Source of the DNA: Scytonema sp. UIC 10036
GTDB lineage: Bacteria; Cyanobacteriota; Cyanobacteriia; Cyanobacteriales; Nostocaceae
NCBI RefSeq assembly: GCF_009725235.1
Contig: NZ_WJFC01000031.1
Coordinates: forward strand, 1 to 64,000
Length of the DNA: 64,000 nt
Reading direction: 5' to 3'
Position 1 is the first letter of the stretch. The number at the start of each line of letters is the position of its first letter. Below the pieces are notes generated by a model that made no database searches, was not told the DNA's origin, and saw nothing but the letters and a program-made list of their open reading frames with translations. Below, piece after piece: positions 1-9,690 of this stretch. The position numbers and the translations under genes were made by a program.

Positions 1-5
1 GTACT

Positions 6-34
6 CTCGTTCCCAGCCTGAGGCTGGGAACGAG
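6..34. repeat. Perfect palindrome, interspersed repeat family
   Basis: A 29-base palindrome with 14-base arms (CTCGTTCCCAGCCT and its complement) around one central base. The same arms bound longer copies near 9.1, 24.8, 32.5, 35.6 and 37.5 kb, so this is a minimal member of a dispersed family. It lies 3' of the acetyltransferase gene and could fold as a hairpin in either transcript. Confidence 0.85.
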
Positions 35-121
35 GTGAGGGGTCAGACCCATCATTCACCAGGGCATTGCCCACCCTACTTTATTTCTCTTCCCTAACCT
101 CTAATCCCTATCCCCTATCCC

Positions 122-598
122 CTATCCTCTTCCCAAGCGAGTCAATTCTTCGCCTGTGACACGGCAAATTCGCCAATCATCCAAAACGGTTGCTCCCATA
201 CGGCGATAGAATGCAATAGCTGGCTCATTCCAATCCAAAACGCTCCATTCCAATCGTCCACAACCTCTTTCTACAGCTATTTGAGCAACTTTTGTCAGCA
301 GAGATTTCCCAACACCCTGTCCTCTGAACTCTGGTAGAACAAACAAATCTTCTAGATATATTCCTGGCTTTGTTAAAAATGTTGAATAATTATAAAAGAA
401 TAGGGCAAACCCTACAGTTTGCCCTGCATATTCTGCTACTATTGCTTCTACGTATTTTGGCGTTCCAAATAGGTGTTCTTTTAATAAGGAAGCATTGCCT
501 GTGACAGCATGAGATAGCTTTTCGTATTCTGCTAGCGCCTTAACTAATTCAAACAGTGCATCACAATCCGCTGGTTCAGCAAAACGTAAAACAGTCAT
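122..598 (-). CDS. GNAT family N-acetyltransferase
   Basis: A 158-residue GCN5-related acetyltransferase, expected to move an acetyl group from acetyl-CoA to an amine; the substrate cannot be read from the sequence. The protein opens with an R-x-A-x-x-x-D pattern typical of GNAT strand 1 and helix 1, and carries the acetyl-CoA pyrophosphate-binding loop near residues 98-110 (RGQGVGKSLL). After this come the WSVLDWN and AIAFYRRMGA segments of motif B. That architecture resembles the diamine acetyltransferase (SSAT-like) subgroup. The reading frame is open 32 codons further upstream, but that part is translated from a heptanucleotide tandem repeat (TNDKGQMTNDEGQ-type peptide), so the ATG at 598 is preferred. 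It stands alone, downstream of and codirectional with the sigma factor gene. Confidence 0.85.
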   Translation of the reverse strand: MTVLRFAEPADCDALFELVKALAEYEKLSHAVTGNASLLKEHLFGTPKYVEAIVAEYAGQTVGFALFFYNYSTFLTKPGIYLEDLFVLPEFRGQGVGKSLLTKVAQIAVERGCGRLEWSVLDWNEPAIAFYRRMGATVLDDWRICRVTGEELTRLGRG

Positions 599-603
599 TA
601 GTT

Positions 604-728
604 GTTTGTCCTTTGTGATTTGTCCTTCGTCATTTGTCATTTGTCCTTTGTCATTTGTCCTTTGTATTTTAAAGATTGATAATCCAATGACCAATGACTA
701 ATGACTAATGACCAATGACTAATGACTC
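604..728. repeat. Heptanucleotide short tandem repeats
   Basis: The spacer between the acetyltransferase and sigma factor genes is mostly degenerate 7-mers: TTTGTCC/TTTGTCA types at 604-664 and AATGACT/AATGACC types at 687-728. This is the classic short tandem repeat (STRR) style of heterocystous cyanobacteria. It leaves little room for a dedicated promoter of the acetyltransferase. Confidence 0.85.
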
Positions 729-729
729 A

Positions 730-1914
730 TCATACCAACCACCCTTTCAAACGTTTAGCGATATGAGGACGGCGCAACTTCCGCATGGCTTTACTTTGAA
801 TTTGTCGAACTCTTTCACGGGAGAGGTTAAACATATTGCCTACCTCTTCCAAAGTGCAGGGTTCGCTGGTGACTAACCCATAGCGCAGAGAAATCACGTC
901 TTTTTCTCTTGGAGTTAGCACATCGCCCAAAACTTCCCATATCTCCTGGCGCATCATGCTTTCGTTCATTTTTGCTTCTGGAGATTGGTTATCTTCATCT
1001 TCCAGTAAATCCATGAGTTCCGTGTCTTCTTCTTTACCAACACGGTGGTTGAGGGAAAGGGCTTGACGTCGTAATTGTTGAAGCTGGCGTAGTTGTGGCG
1101 CAGGAATTTCTAAAGCTTCCGCCATCTCCAACTCTGTTGGATTGCGACCAAGTTTTTGTTTGAGTTCCCTCTGGGCTTTTTTGAGTTTATTAAGTTTTTC
1201 AACAATATGAATGGGTAAGCGGATTGTTCTTGCATCATTGGCAATAGCTCGTGTAATTGCTTGTCTAATCCACCAGTAGGCGTAAGTGGAGAACTTATAT
1301 CCCTTGTCGGGATCGAATTTTTCTGTCGCACGATTTAATCCCATTGCACCTTCTTGAATGAGATCCAGGAAAGGAACTCCGCGATTTAAGTATCGTTTGG
1401 CAATGGAAACAACTAATCTTAGGTTTGAGCGAATCATTTTGCGTTTCGCGACCCGTCCCTGATATAAGCGATTTTCTAATTGTTTTTCTGTCATCCCTAA
1501 CTGGGCTGCCACTAGTGATTTACCCGGTTGATACCCCAATTTGTTATGTAAAGAAGCTTGTAATTCTCTAAATTCTTCTAAAAATCTGACTCGACGCGCT
1601 AATTCTACCTCTTCATCTGCTTTAAGCAATGGGTAACGCGCCATTTCTTTAAAAAATGCCCCTACAGCGTCATCATATTCGGTTTTGTTATACCCCGAAG
1701 GACGTGCTGCTGCCATGCCGTCTCCGTCTCGATCTTCGGTTTCTAAATTGTCTGCGATTCCAGATTCTTCTATTGCTGCATCTATTGCGGCGTCTACTAC
1801 TGCGTCTAAATTGAAAGCTAATTCTTCATTATCAGCAGTCGTTTCCAATTCAATAGTGCCTAAGTCAGCAATACTCATGGTTTCCATTAGGGATTGTTGC
1901 TCTGTTTGGTACAT
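730..1914 (-). CDS. sigC: Group 2 sigma-70 factor, SigC-like
   Basis: A 394-residue primary-like (group 2) RNA polymerase sigma factor. The first ~75 residues are acidic and Ala-rich. Region 1.2 (YDDAVGAFFKEMARYPLLKADEE) starts near 80. Regions 2.1-2.4 lie near 160-235, with the DLIQEGAMGL core-binding and YAYWWIRQAI promoter-melting/-10 motifs. Region 3 is near 235-315, and region 4 with the LSRERVRQIQ helix-turn-helix is near 355-380. The family redirects RNA polymerase, usually in response to nutrient or stress signals. The long acidic N-terminus and overall length fit cyanobacterial SigC better than the shorter SigB/D/E group, but the letter assignment is by resemblance only. One odd point is AMGLNRATEKF, where most homologues have GLxRAxEKF with another residue at the Asn. 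The ~960-base region upstream must hold its promoter. Confidence 0.9.
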   Translation of the reverse strand: MYQTEQQSLMETMSIADLGTIELETTADNEELAFNLDAVVDAAIDAAIEESGIADNLETEDRDGDGMAAARPSGYNKTEYDDAVGAFFKEMARYPLLKADEEVELARRVRFLEEFRELQASLHNKLGYQPGKSLVAAQLGMTEKQLENRLYQGRVAKRKMIRSNLRLVVSIAKRYLNRGVPFLDLIQEGAMGLNRATEKFDPDKGYKFSTYAYWWIRQAITRAIANDARTIRLPIHIVEKLNKLKKAQRELKQKLGRNPTELEMAEALEIPAPQLRQLQQLRRQALSLNHRVGKEEDTELMDLLEDEDNQSPEAKMNESMMRQEIWEVLGDVLTPREKDVISLRYGLVTSEPCTLEEVGNMFNLSRERVRQIQSKAMRKLRRPHIAKRLKGWLV

Positions 1915-2878
1915 AGGTACATAATTAACGTGATAGTGACAGATGTGTAGAAATGCTTGTTTTCTTTTTCCACGGAGATACGCACTTAGGGGTATGTTTT
2001 AAGTGCAAAATGTAAAGCCTTAACAGTATCTATATCCTTGGTTAAAGTTGAGGATCTACTCGTCATTACCAAAACTTCCCTCTTTGGTTAAAGTGTTTCA
2101 GCTAACAACTCTAGCAGGGGTGTCACAGGTAGGGAATGAGGTTGAAGTATGAAGAAGATATAGGGAACACTAGCATACAACTGTTTTTTTAATTGACAAC
2201 GCTTATTTCATACTTCATCTTTAACACTTAAACCATAGAGTTGTCTTCATCTTTTGGTTACAAATAGATACTTTCCTAAACTTATTTCGCTATTGCGCTT
2301 TACAGATATTCTGTCAGACCACTGACATATATCTTTCTCATTTTTTCTTACAAAGAAGCTATTTCAAACCCCCTCTCAATTAATTTTTTTTTATTTTTAC
2401 ATAAGTTATCTTTTTACCCGGCGATCCTTAAATATTCATATGATTTTCTAAAAAAGTTGACTTTTTCTGCTTTGGTAGCCACCATAAGATATGTAAGCTT
2501 CTTGCTGCGGGGCTGTGCATTGCTGTTAGCTTTCCCTTGGTGGCACCAAATTGATGGGTAAAAACTTTAGCAATGACTTCTCTGATAAAGGATCTCACAG
2601 ACTTCAAGGCTTGAATATCTATCATTGGGCGGAAAAGGCTTCTTTTCCATTTACGTATCCGGAGAAAATAAAGCGAAAAAAGTGGAGATTGCCTATTTGA
2701 ATCCGAACTGGCATCCGTTGATTTACCGCTATCTAAAGTTGAGATGAATTTATCTCCCGGATTACATAAGAGGAAACTTATCAAGTATTATGTCTTAGGA
2801 CAGTATTGCTAATTACATTTTTGATGAAAGGGTTGCAAACAGTTAGCTTCAGTTGGCAAGGTTAAGATAAACAAACAG
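1915..2878. other. Long intergenic region between divergent sigC and priA
   Basis: About 960 AT-rich bases separate the divergent sigma factor and priA genes. I see no convincing gene, tRNA or IS. A minus-strand frame at 2428-2784 is open but has no recognisable domain or ribosome-binding site. The spacer should contain both promoters. Confidence 0.6.
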
Positions 2879-4597
2879 ATGGACGAATATTATTTAGACT
2901 CCTCCCAGGTAACGATTATGTATATGAATGGTGTCAGTTTGCTCCCTATGACGGTTGCTGAACCAAGCAAATCTTATAACACAGAAGTCAATAGGAATCG
3001 CTGGATGGAGGTGTTGGTAGATAATCCGTCCGGTTCCGAGCTTTACGTTTATAGAGCGCCAGAACAATTGGCAATAAAACCTGGGGATATTTTAAGTGTG
3101 CCATTCGGGTCTCAATTGATAGGGGGAGTTGCCATTCGTTTTCTAACACAACTACCAGCAGATATACCACTAGAAAAAATTCGGGATGTGGAAGAAGTAG
3201 TCAGTTCGGGCTTTTTTCCATTGGCGTATACAGAACTGGTGAATAGAGTTGCATCGTACTATTGTACGCGCTTGATTGAAGTGATTCGCATGACTCTACC
3301 TCCGGGCTTGTTAGGGCGATCGCAGCGGCGCATTCGCTTAACTGTAGCTGGGGCAGCGGTTTCTACCAAAACAAACTCTGTACTAGAGAAATCCCCGATA
3401 GATATTTCCCTTCCCATTTTGAGTTTTACCAATGTACGAAAGTCTCATTCTTTCCCGATACATTTTTATTTACTTCATGTTATTGAGAATAAGGTCTTAC
3501 TGACATTATTAATCTTTCAACAGTCAGTGGGTAAAATCAGTAATAAAACTGCAAATCAAATATTACAACTTCTTCAAGAACAAATAGATGGAGACTATAG
3601 CTTTGTATATCTTCAGCGTCAAGTCCCAAGCGCCCACAAAGCTGTCCAAGAATTGTTGCGTCGCGGTTTTGTAGAAAGTTATTTAGAACCTCCACAGTTA
3701 GCTAAACCCAAATACGAAAAAGCAGTGACCCTAGTGGGAAATGTGTTTGACCGGGATCTAACCTCTCGCCAACGAGAAGTGCTGGAAGTCCTGAGAAGAC
3801 GAGGGGGCGAGTTATGGAAAAATGAATTGTTGCGGATTAGTAACACAAGCTCTACAACTCTTAAAAATTTAGAACAAAAAGGTTACGTTGTCATCCAAGA
3901 AAGGGAGGTATTGCGAACAGAAAGTTCCTCTACTCCAGGGGAGATGCTAGAAAAAGAACAAAGTAAGATATTAACATCCGATCAGGCAAAAGCGTTAGAT
4001 GAGATCGCTCGTTTGGACGGATATGCTAAAGTACTCTTACACGGAGTCACAGGTTCCGGAAAAACAGAGATTTACTTGCAGGCGATCGCTCCAGTGTTAG
4101 CGCAAGGGAAATCAGCCCTTGTTCTAGTCCCTGAAATCGGACTCACACCGCAGTTAACAGACCGTTTTCGCGCTCGTTTTAGTGTAGGATTCAACGGAAC
4201 CTCACCCGTACTGGTTTACCATAGCGCCCTTTCTCCAGGAGAAAGATTCGACACCTGGCGGCTGATGCTAGCAGGGGAACCCCAAATCGTCATAGGTACG
4301 AGAAGCGCTGTATTCGCTCCATTGCCAAACTTAGGTATCATTATCTTAGATGAAGAACACGACAGCAGTTTCAAGCAGGATACTCCCGCCCCAACCTACC
4401 ACGCCCGCACCGTCGCTGAGTGGAGAGCAGAATTAGAAAATTGCCCCCTCATTCTTGGTTCCGCTACACCTTCTTTGGAGACTTGGGTAGAGGTTAGGGA
4501 CAAGGGGGACAAGGGGGACAAGGGAGAAAGACTAATAACTATGCTCAATGCCCTTTTGCCCAATGCCCTTTTGCCCAATGCCCAATCCAAGAAGTAA
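2879..4597 (+). pseudogene. priA: Primosomal replication protein N' (PriA), C-terminally truncated
   Basis: PriA is the DEAH-type 3'-5' helicase that restarts stalled replication forks. The N-terminal DNA-binding (3'BD) domain starts at about residue 40 (RWMEVLVD) and the winged-helix segment follows. Helicase lobe 1 carries Walker A (GVTGSGKTEIY, ~390), GTRSAVFAPL and the DEEHD Walker B box (~489), ending with GSATPSLETW at ~535. Cyanobacterial PriA is normally around 830 residues; this one stops at 572. The final ~35 codons are not PriA: they are translated from low-complexity repeats (DKGDKGDKG, then NALLPNALLPNA). The second helicase lobe and the paired zinc-binding cysteine motifs are missing, so ATP-driven unwinding is not expected. 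The conserved part begins at about residue 14-16 (MYMNG), so the true start may be 2918 or 2924. Confidence 0.88.
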
Positions 4598-4626
4598 AAT
4601 CTTACCAAAGGCTGTGAATTTTACCG

Positions 4627-5370
4627 ATGACTTCCTTTTTCAAGTTTATTAAGGAAAAACAGTTTTCTCAGGTAGCGGTACTCTTACTGCTGCTAGTACT
4701 GTTGGCTCTAGGAGCTATTCCAGGTTATCTCAAAGGACGCTGGGAGTGGCGCGAGCCAGCAAGAATCGTGACTCTCAAAGAATTGAGACAGATACGCCAA
4801 AAGGGAATATCTATCCCAGGCTGGAAAACTGTAGAACAACGGGAGCAAGAAATTAGCGCACACAAGTGGTCTTACCAACTCATTCAAAAAGAAGGTCAGC
4901 AGACTAAGGCAATTGTGTTATTGCTACCACAAAACGGACCTAGAGATCAACCTCAAGTAGAATGGTCAGAAATTGATAGTCTGTGGCAGTGGCAAACTGC
5001 TCAAAATCGTGCTGCTGAATTTACCGTTAAACAATCTCAAGCATCGGCTTCTTCAAATACCGAAATTAAAGTACAAGCAAATTTTTTCCGTGGAACAGCT
5101 AACAGACAAAGTTTTGCAGTTTTGCAATGGTATGCTTGGCCTACCGGTGGGAGTGCATCACAGATAACTTGGTTCTTAGCCGATTTATCAGCACAGTGGT
5201 ACAAGCATCGCGCTCAGTGGGTAGCAGTTTGTGTTCTCCTTCCGATGGAACCTTTGGGACAAGTAGAAAAGACTTGGAATGAGGTTAAGTCAATCGGTCA
5301 ATCAGTCCAGATTGCTCTGATGACAGGACCTTTGAATGATTCAAAACTCAAAAATCAAAAGTCAAAATAA
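4627..5370 (+). CDS. Cyanoexosortase B system-associated protein
   Basis: A 247-residue protein with a short cytoplasmic N-terminus, one hydrophobic helix (residues ~16-33, VAVLLLLLVLLALGAIPGYL) and a ~200-residue extracytoplasmic domain. The layout and the LKxLRxxRxxGIxIPGW-type segment match the partner proteins of cyanoexosortase B, which resemble EpsI. In known loci this protein sits beside the exosortase (crtB) that processes PEP-CTERM-type sorted proteins, next to EPS genes. Here EPS export genes follow on the same strand, but no exosortase lies upstream: truncated priA ends only 29 bases before the start. Deletion of the exosortase together with the 3' half of priA would explain both gaps (inference). 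Assignment is by pattern memory, not a search. Confidence 0.7.
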   Translation: MTSFFKFIKEKQFSQVAVLLLLLVLLALGAIPGYLKGRWEWREPARIVTLKELRQIRQKGISIPGWKTVEQREQEISAHKWSYQLIQKEGQQTKAIVLLLPQNGPRDQPQVEWSEIDSLWQWQTAQNRAAEFTVKQSQASASSNTEIKVQANFFRGTANRQSFAVLQWYAWPTGGSASQITWFLADLSAQWYKHRAQWVAVCVLLPMEPLGQVEKTWNEVKSIGQSVQIALMTGPLNDSKLKNQKSK

Positions 5371-5476
5371 GGTTTGCACGATATTTATATTTAGAAAGGG
5401 TGTTTCGTCTTTTATAGAAGTAAAATAAAAATTCGTGACTCGAACGCAATAATTTTTTATAGCTCCTGGTTATCTT

Positions 5477-6853
5477 ATGCGTATATTTAGCGCCCTATCT
5501 TTCATAGGTCTTCATGTTGGCGTCTATTTAATCGCAGCAACTGTTCAACCTGTTGCTGCTCAGAATGTCCCAACTCAAGAGTTACCACCAGGATCATCTA
5601 CTACGCCTCCAACGAATATCTTAGAACAACCAAGACAAATTGAACCTCCTATACCTCCCTCTAGTCCTGAGGTCGATCCCTCTCTTAGCGATGGTATCTC
5701 ACCTCAATTTACCCGCTACCTCTTAGGACCGGGGGATGCTGTCAACGTTTTAGTTCAGCGCCCTTCTGGTAAATACCGTTTAGGACCGGGAGATGGCATT
5801 GCTGTTTCAGTTCAACGCTTTCCAGATTTGAGCTTTCAAGCTCTCATTAATCCAGAAGGAAATATTGCAGTCCCTTTATTGGGAACAGTTTCGCTCAAAG
5901 GCTTGACCTTGGAACAAGCCCAAGAAAAAATTCGTGTTGGTTTAAATCGTTTTGTTGTCGATCCCATTGTGACATTAGCTCTGACAGTACAACGTCCGGA
6001 GTTAAACTTTGCGGCTCAAATAAACCCAGAAGGCAACATTGTCGTTCCACAAGTAGGAACAATATCTTTACAAGGTTTAACTTTGGATGAAGCCCAAGAA
6101 AAAATTCGTCTGAGTTTAAGCCGTATCTATGTCGATCCAGTTGTGTCAGTATCCTTAGCCGCACAACGACCGGTTCAAATCACAATTAGTGGAGAAGTGA
6201 CTCGACCGGGAATTTATTCCATTTCTGCTGCACTACCCCGTGTTGGGGATGCTTTACTCGTAGCTGGTGGTTCCTCTATGACGGCAGACCTGCGACAAGT
6301 ACAAATACGCAGGCGCTTGGTTGATGGTTCTGTCGCTACACAAAATGTTGACCTGTACACTCCTTTGCAAAATGGGGGTTCGGTACCAAATTTACGCTTG
6401 CAAGATGGCGATGCTATTGTGATACCCCGTCGGGAAATTGCCACAGATGATGGTTACGATCGCAACCTGGTATCTCGCTCGACTTTAGCTGTACCGCAAA
6501 TTAGAGTCAGGGTATTAAATTATGCCTCTGGAGGGGTTGTCACCATACCGCTCCCTAATGGTAGTAATTTTCTAGACGCTTTAGCAGGGGTTAATCTTGA
6601 CACTGCTAACCTTAGGGGGGTTAAATTGTTTCGTTTCGATCCGGAACGCGGTAGAGCCATTGCTCAAACCCTCAATGCCAGAAAAGCACTTTCAGGCGAT
6701 GCATCTCAAAATGTTCCACTTCAAGATAATGACGTGATCGTAATAGGTCGGAACTTAATAGGTAGAATCACGAACGCTATAAGTATTATTACTCGTCCTT
6801 TCATCAGTATAAATGCTTTCCTCGACTTCTTCAACGACTTTGGTCGTGATTAA
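5477..6853 (+). CDS. Polysaccharide export protein (Wza-like, SLBB domains)
   Basis: A 458-residue periplasmic/outer-membrane polysaccharide export protein. A signal peptide covers about residues 1-28 (hydrophobic core, then AQN), followed by a Pro-rich linker to ~75. The sequence has two LGPGD boxes, 17 residues apart, and two tandem ~55-residue poly-export units (INPEGNI...GLTLEQAQEKI and INPEGNI...GLTLDEAQEKI). Next come SLBB-like beta-grasp segments starting at ITISGEVTRPGIY (~235), each ending in LQDGDAIVIPR or LQDNDVIVIGR. Family members form the outer-membrane channel for exopolysaccharide, working with a Wzc-type partner, which here is the next gene (107 bases downstream, same strand). 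The doubled LGPGD and doubled poly-export unit look like an internal duplication. Confidence 0.88.
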   Translation: MRIFSALSFIGLHVGVYLIAATVQPVAAQNVPTQELPPGSSTTPPTNILEQPRQIEPPIPPSSPEVDPSLSDGISPQFTRYLLGPGDAVNVLVQRPSGKYRLGPGDGIAVSVQRFPDLSFQALINPEGNIAVPLLGTVSLKGLTLEQAQEKIRVGLNRFVVDPIVTLALTVQRPELNFAAQINPEGNIVVPQVGTISLQGLTLDEAQEKIRLSLSRIYVDPVVSVSLAAQRPVQITISGEVTRPGIYSISAALPRVGDALLVAGGSSMTADLRQVQIRRRLVDGSVATQNVDLYTPLQNGGSVPNLRLQDGDAIVIPRREIATDDGYDRNLVSRSTLAVPQIRVRVLNYASGGVVTIPLPNGSNFLDALAGVNLDTANLRGVKLFRFDPERGRAIAQTLNARKALSGDASQNVPLQDNDVIVIGRNLIGRITNAISIITRPFISINAFLDFFNDFGRD

Positions 6854-6960
6854 GTGTTTGGCATAACATAGTAAGGTGTGGGGCTAACAGTCACCAGTGA
6901 CCAGTGACCAAACCTCTCACCTGAAATTTTTAGTTCGACCTGTTTTTATTAAATGTTGCT

Positions 6961-9117
6961 ATGACTCCACCGATTGTTAAACGCTACCTCATCGCCTTTG
7001 ATAAATATAAGTGGATTGGTCTTGCTAGTTTTGGTTTGGTTGTAGCGGGTTCAACGGTGGTAGCTTTGCAACCAGAACCAGCACCTACCTTTATAGCAAA
7101 TGGTGCGTTAACCTACGCTCGCCCACCAGTTTCTTTTTCGGCAACTGGTTCTGAAATTAACCTGCAAGGGCAAGAACTCAGTGAGGAAATTTTGCTATCA
7201 GATCAACTCGTTGAATCTGTAGCAACAAAATTAAACATCAGCCCTAAGAAAATTGCGGCAGGCATTAGCCTTAGACTGCCTCCAAAAGTAAAGGAAGCAG
7301 CCGATCCACAACCAACAACAATTGAACTAAGGTATAGGGATAGCGATCGCACGCGAGCAAAGGAAACCTTAGAAGAATTGATGGAGGCAATGATCCGTTT
7401 AAGCGCTGACATCAACACAAGGCGATTAAACTCAATTATTGCAAAAGTCAACGAACGTGTACCATCTGCAAAAAGAGATTTACAAGTCGCCGAGCGGAAA
7501 CTAGAACTTTACGATCGCAGAGAAAGACCGGCAATATTGGCTGCAGAAAATGGGAGTTTGCTTAACGCGATTACTAGCAGTCAAATTCAACAGAGACAAA
7601 TTCAACTCACCCTTTCTGGAATTGATGCTCAAATTCGGAGCATTCAAGAAAAATTAGGATTAAATGTCAACCAAGCTTACGTTTCTTCTGCTTTGAGTGC
7701 AGACCCAATTATCGCCAACTTGCGAACGCAAATCTATCAAACGGAATCTCAAATAGAAGTTTTCCGGAAAGATCTCCGACCCGATCACCCAACAATGATT
7801 CAGTTGCAGCGTCAGAAAGAAGCTTACGAGACTCTATTACGCCAACGTGGTGGAGAGGTGATAGGGGGAGCAGATGGCGCAGCACCTTTACAAGGAACAG
7901 TATCCATTCGTTCGCGAAGCAACTTAGACCCCGCAAGACAAAACCTGGCAAATCAAATGGTGGCTTTGCAAACCCAACAGGAAACGCTGCGACAGCAATT
8001 AACAGACTTAGGACAGGATGAAACCCGATTGCGGCGAGAGTATGCATTGATACCAAACAAACAATTAGAGCGATCGCGTCTGGAACAGGAAGTCGCACTG
8101 AAAAAAGCCGTGTACGACCAAATGCAGGTGAAGTTGACCGACGCCAAAACAGCAGAAGCGGAAACAGTGAGTAGCCTGGGTGTTGCCAGACAAGCCGTAG
8201 CGCTTCCTGTTGTGACGCCACCCAAGAATGCAGCCATCACTTTAGGTGTAGGTAGTTTACTAGGACTGGTCGTTGGTGGTGGAGTGATATTTTTGTTAGG
8301 AGCACTCGAAGGAACATTCAAAACCAAGGAAGATATCCGCGATACCCTCAAACAACGCGAAGTGCCTCTCTTGGGCGAGTTGCCTTTGATGCCAGTTGAT
8401 GATTTACCCCCTGGAGCATTGCCAGTCATCTTATCTCCAGAGTCCCCCTACCTGGAATTTTATGAGAAGTTCCGCAGCAACCTGCGCCGGATTGGTGGTA
8501 GGAACTTAAAGGTCGTATTAATCGCGAGCACTAGCAGCAGTGAAGGTAAGACTGTGAGCGCTTATAACCTTGGAGTCGCCTCCGCCCTGGCTGGAAAACG
8601 CACCTTGATTATCGAAACCGATTTGCGATCGCCCTCTCGTGCGTCATCCTTGAGAGTCAGCCCTGACCCCGACGCCATTGTCGATCCATTACGCTATTAC
8701 GCTAGTTTAAGTGAATGTATCCGCCTAGTACCTGATGTAGAAAATTTATACATTTTGCCTAGTCCGGGACCCGTGCGTCAATCAGCGGCTGTTCTGGAAT
8801 CGAGTGAATTCAGACGACTGATGGAAGATGTCCGCGAACGCTTCGATTTTGTCATATTAGATACTCATTCTCTAAGCTTATCGAACGATGCTCTGTTAAT
8901 TCAACCTTACAGTGATGCCATAGTACTTGTAGCACGACCCAACTATACCCAAGAAAATATGCTCACTGAAGCTATTGACCAATTAACAGAATCAGAGCTA
9001 CCACTGTTGGGAACAATTGTCAATGGTGCTGATGTTGTTGTTACCCTACCACCGCCACCTCTACAACCACCCAACACCCCCCCAGAAGAAGAACTTTCAG
9101 TCGGAGCCAGAAGATAA
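6961..9117 (+). CDS. Wzc/BY-kinase-like polysaccharide co-polymerase
   Basis: A 718-residue inner-membrane protein of the chain-length determinant/tyrosine autokinase family. TM1 is at ~18-36 (IGLASFGLVVAGSTVVAL). A long periplasmic coiled-coil region with EVFRKDLRPDHPT spans ~60-420, and TM2 is at ~425-450. The cytoplasmic ATPase domain has a Walker A-like loop (STSSSEGKT, ~522), a Walker A' (LIIETDLRSPS) with Glu in place of the usual first Asp, and Walker B (FVILDT). BY-kinases control EPS polymer length by cycling phosphorylation of a C-terminal tyrosine cluster. This protein ends in a Pro-rich tail with no tyrosines, so classical autophosphorylation is doubtful. It most likely partners the upstream SLBB protein. 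Confidence 0.85.
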   Translation: MTPPIVKRYLIAFDKYKWIGLASFGLVVAGSTVVALQPEPAPTFIANGALTYARPPVSFSATGSEINLQGQELSEEILLSDQLVESVATKLNISPKKIAAGISLRLPPKVKEAADPQPTTIELRYRDSDRTRAKETLEELMEAMIRLSADINTRRLNSIIAKVNERVPSAKRDLQVAERKLELYDRRERPAILAAENGSLLNAITSSQIQQRQIQLTLSGIDAQIRSIQEKLGLNVNQAYVSSALSADPIIANLRTQIYQTESQIEVFRKDLRPDHPTMIQLQRQKEAYETLLRQRGGEVIGGADGAAPLQGTVSIRSRSNLDPARQNLANQMVALQTQQETLRQQLTDLGQDETRLRREYALIPNKQLERSRLEQEVALKKAVYDQMQVKLTDAKTAEAETVSSLGVARQAVALPVVTPPKNAAITLGVGSLLGLVVGGGVIFLLGALEGTFKTKEDIRDTLKQREVPLLGELPLMPVDDLPPGALPVILSPESPYLEFYEKFRSNLRRIGGRNLKVVLIASTSSSEGKTVSAYNLGVASALAGKRTLIIETDLRSPSRASSLRVSPDPDAIVDPLRYYASLSECIRLVPDVENLYILPSPGPVRQSAAVLESSEFRRLMEDVRERFDFVILDTHSLSLSNDALLIQPYSDAIVLVARPNYTQENMLTEAIDQLTESELPLLGTIVNGADVVVTLPPPPLQPPNTPPEEELSVGARR

Positions 9118-9118
9118 T

Positions 9119-9243
9119 ACCCTCGTTCCCAGCCTGAGGGTGGGAATGCAGAGTGCGAGGCTCCGCCTCATGCGGCTAGCTGAATACAGGAAGCGACAGC
9201 CCACAGTAAGGCATTTCCAGCCTCTGGTTGGAAACGGAATCTT
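9119..9243. repeat. Interspersed repeat of the CTCGTTCCCAG family
   Basis: Immediately after the Wzc-like gene, the sequence runs CTCGTTCCCAGCCT, then GCGAGGCTCCGCCTCATGCGG, then TTTCCAGCCTCTGG, then GGAAACGG. These are degenerate modules of the same element seen at 24755, 32478, 35551 and 37496. It may double as a transcription end. Confidence 0.7.
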
Positions 9244-9690
9244 GTAGATTGCGTGATATAATCAATCAGTAAAAAAGGAAAAATAGTTAACAATAATATT
9301 AATTATTGCTGACCAATGATTTTTCTCTAAATCTTAAGTTAAAAAGGTTATATAAGAATACGGTTGGTGTGGAAAGAATAAAGGATAAAGTATAAAAGAT
9401 GAAGTATATCCCAAGTATGAATTTGTGGGTAAGAGATAAAAATCATTCAAGATTAATCTTTTTTAAAAGAGAAATTTAGGGGCTGCATTTACTTAACAAA
9501 GAAACACTCACCTATATAAGTAGGCGAGGCAATACTGCAAGGGCTCTCGGAAATTGTAGGTTGGGTAGAACGCATAAGTGTTACCCAACAAATGCTGATA
9601 AATGTTGGGTTTCGTTCCTCAACCCAACCTACGTTAAATTTGAGCAAAAATCCCGACAAATATTAACAAATGACAAATGACAAATGACAA
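9244..9690. other. Intergenic region with GTAGGTTGGGT inverted repeat
   Basis: This is an AT-rich spacer. At 9556-9632 an inverted repeat has arms GTAGGTTGGGT and ACCCAACCTAC, a family also seen as a partial copy at 32385-32413. At 9661-9690 there is an ACAAATG tandem repeat whose last unit supplies the ATG of the next gene. I see no gene. Confidence 0.65.

Noticed and set aside
2428..2784. Open minus-strand frame of 118 codons
   Set aside because: No recognisable domain, no ribosome-binding site and odd composition; it lies in a divergent promoter region.
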